A model generated the notes under the pieces. It searched no databases. It was not told where the DNA came from and saw only the letters and a program-made list of their open reading frames with translations. Both the position numbers and the translations under genes were made by a program. A stretch of DNA of 6,452 nt from Acidimicrobiaceae bacterium (lineage in GTDB: Bacteria > Actinomycetota > Acidimicrobiia > Acidimicrobiales > UBA10347). The stretch lies in the NCBI GenBank assembly GCA_003485885.1, contig DNHM01000170.1, forward strand, positions 1 to 6,452. Direction: 5' to 3'. Positions within the stretch are counted from its first letter, which is position 1. Each line of letters opens with the position of its first letter. Positions 6,375 through 6,452 of the stretch are shown here, piece by piece.

Positions 6375-6452
6375 ATGACCGTCGTCCTCGCAGTCGCGGT
6401 TACCGCTGCTGTGATCGGCGCGGTAACAACGCTTGTTGTGTCGCGTATTGTG
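6375..6452 (+). CDS. N-terminus of a membrane-anchored protein, possibly a SenX3-like sensor kinase (3' truncated)
   Basis: Only the first 26 codons are present and the frame is still open at the window end. They encode MTVVLAVAV followed by a continuous hydrophobic stretch, then S-R near residue 23-24, which reads as a single N-terminal membrane helix with a basic cytoplasmic edge. The start lies 1 nt after the surE stop and has a strong ribosome binding site. The N-terminus resembles that of mycobacterial SenX3 (MTV start, hydrophobic helix, S-R-x-V), and a phosphate sensor kinase would suit a gene after phoU. However, many membrane-anchored proteins begin this way. That a gene starts here is fairly sure; its identity is a guess. 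Confidence 0.6.
   Translation, partial: MTVVLAVAVTAAVIGAVTTLVVSRIV

Noticed and set aside
1..6452. Mobile element, CRISPR array, tRNA or a novel defence system
   Set aside because: Apart from one 97-nt gap the window is filled by a co-directional phosphate operon, with no inverted-repeat ends, spaced repeats, cloverleaf or toxin-antitoxin-like genes visible.

Overview
The window holds most of a high-affinity phosphate uptake operon, all on the + strand: pstS (5' end missing), pstC, pstA, pstB and phoU, then surE and the first 26 codons of a further gene. The DNA is GC-rich and third codon positions mostly favour G or C. The gene order, the SphX-like PstS and a last gene whose N-terminus resembles SenX3-type sensors all suggest an actinobacterium. 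My best guess is the Acidimicrobiia, but this rests on general resemblance and not on a search.

Layout. Positions 1-843 carry the C-terminal 280 residues of the phosphate-binding protein PstS. Positions 844-940 form the only real intergenic gap; it holds a 7-bp inverted repeat and an 11-nt near-perfect direct repeat, and no convincing promoter. Positions 941-2152 are pstC, which overlaps pstA (2152-3900) by one base in a TAATG junction. After 2 nt comes pstB (3903-4778), then phoU after 9 nt (4788-5558), surE after 8 nt (5567-6373), and an unfinished ORF from 6375 after a single base. No gene-free stretch exceeds 100 nt, and no terminator is visible after surE, so the transcription unit probably runs past the window.

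How the genes fit together. PstS captures phosphate outside the membrane, PstC and PstA form the channel, and PstB powers it with ATP. PhoU links transporter state to the Pho sensor kinase, and SurE is a phosphatase that can release phosphate from nucleoside monophosphates. The last ORF begins with a membrane segment and could be the sensor kinase of the circuit (inference).

Most unusual points. Both permeases are larger than the usual family members. PstA is 582 residues, about twice the usual length, because of an N-terminal membrane extension of roughly 265 residues that appears to be built from about 57-residue two-helix repeats. PstC carries an extra segment of about 85 residues with two added membrane helices and a Cys pair inside its transport domain. 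The 3' end of pstS also changes codon preference sharply. Everything else is a conventional pst operon, and I see no mobile element, CRISPR array, RNA gene or defence system.
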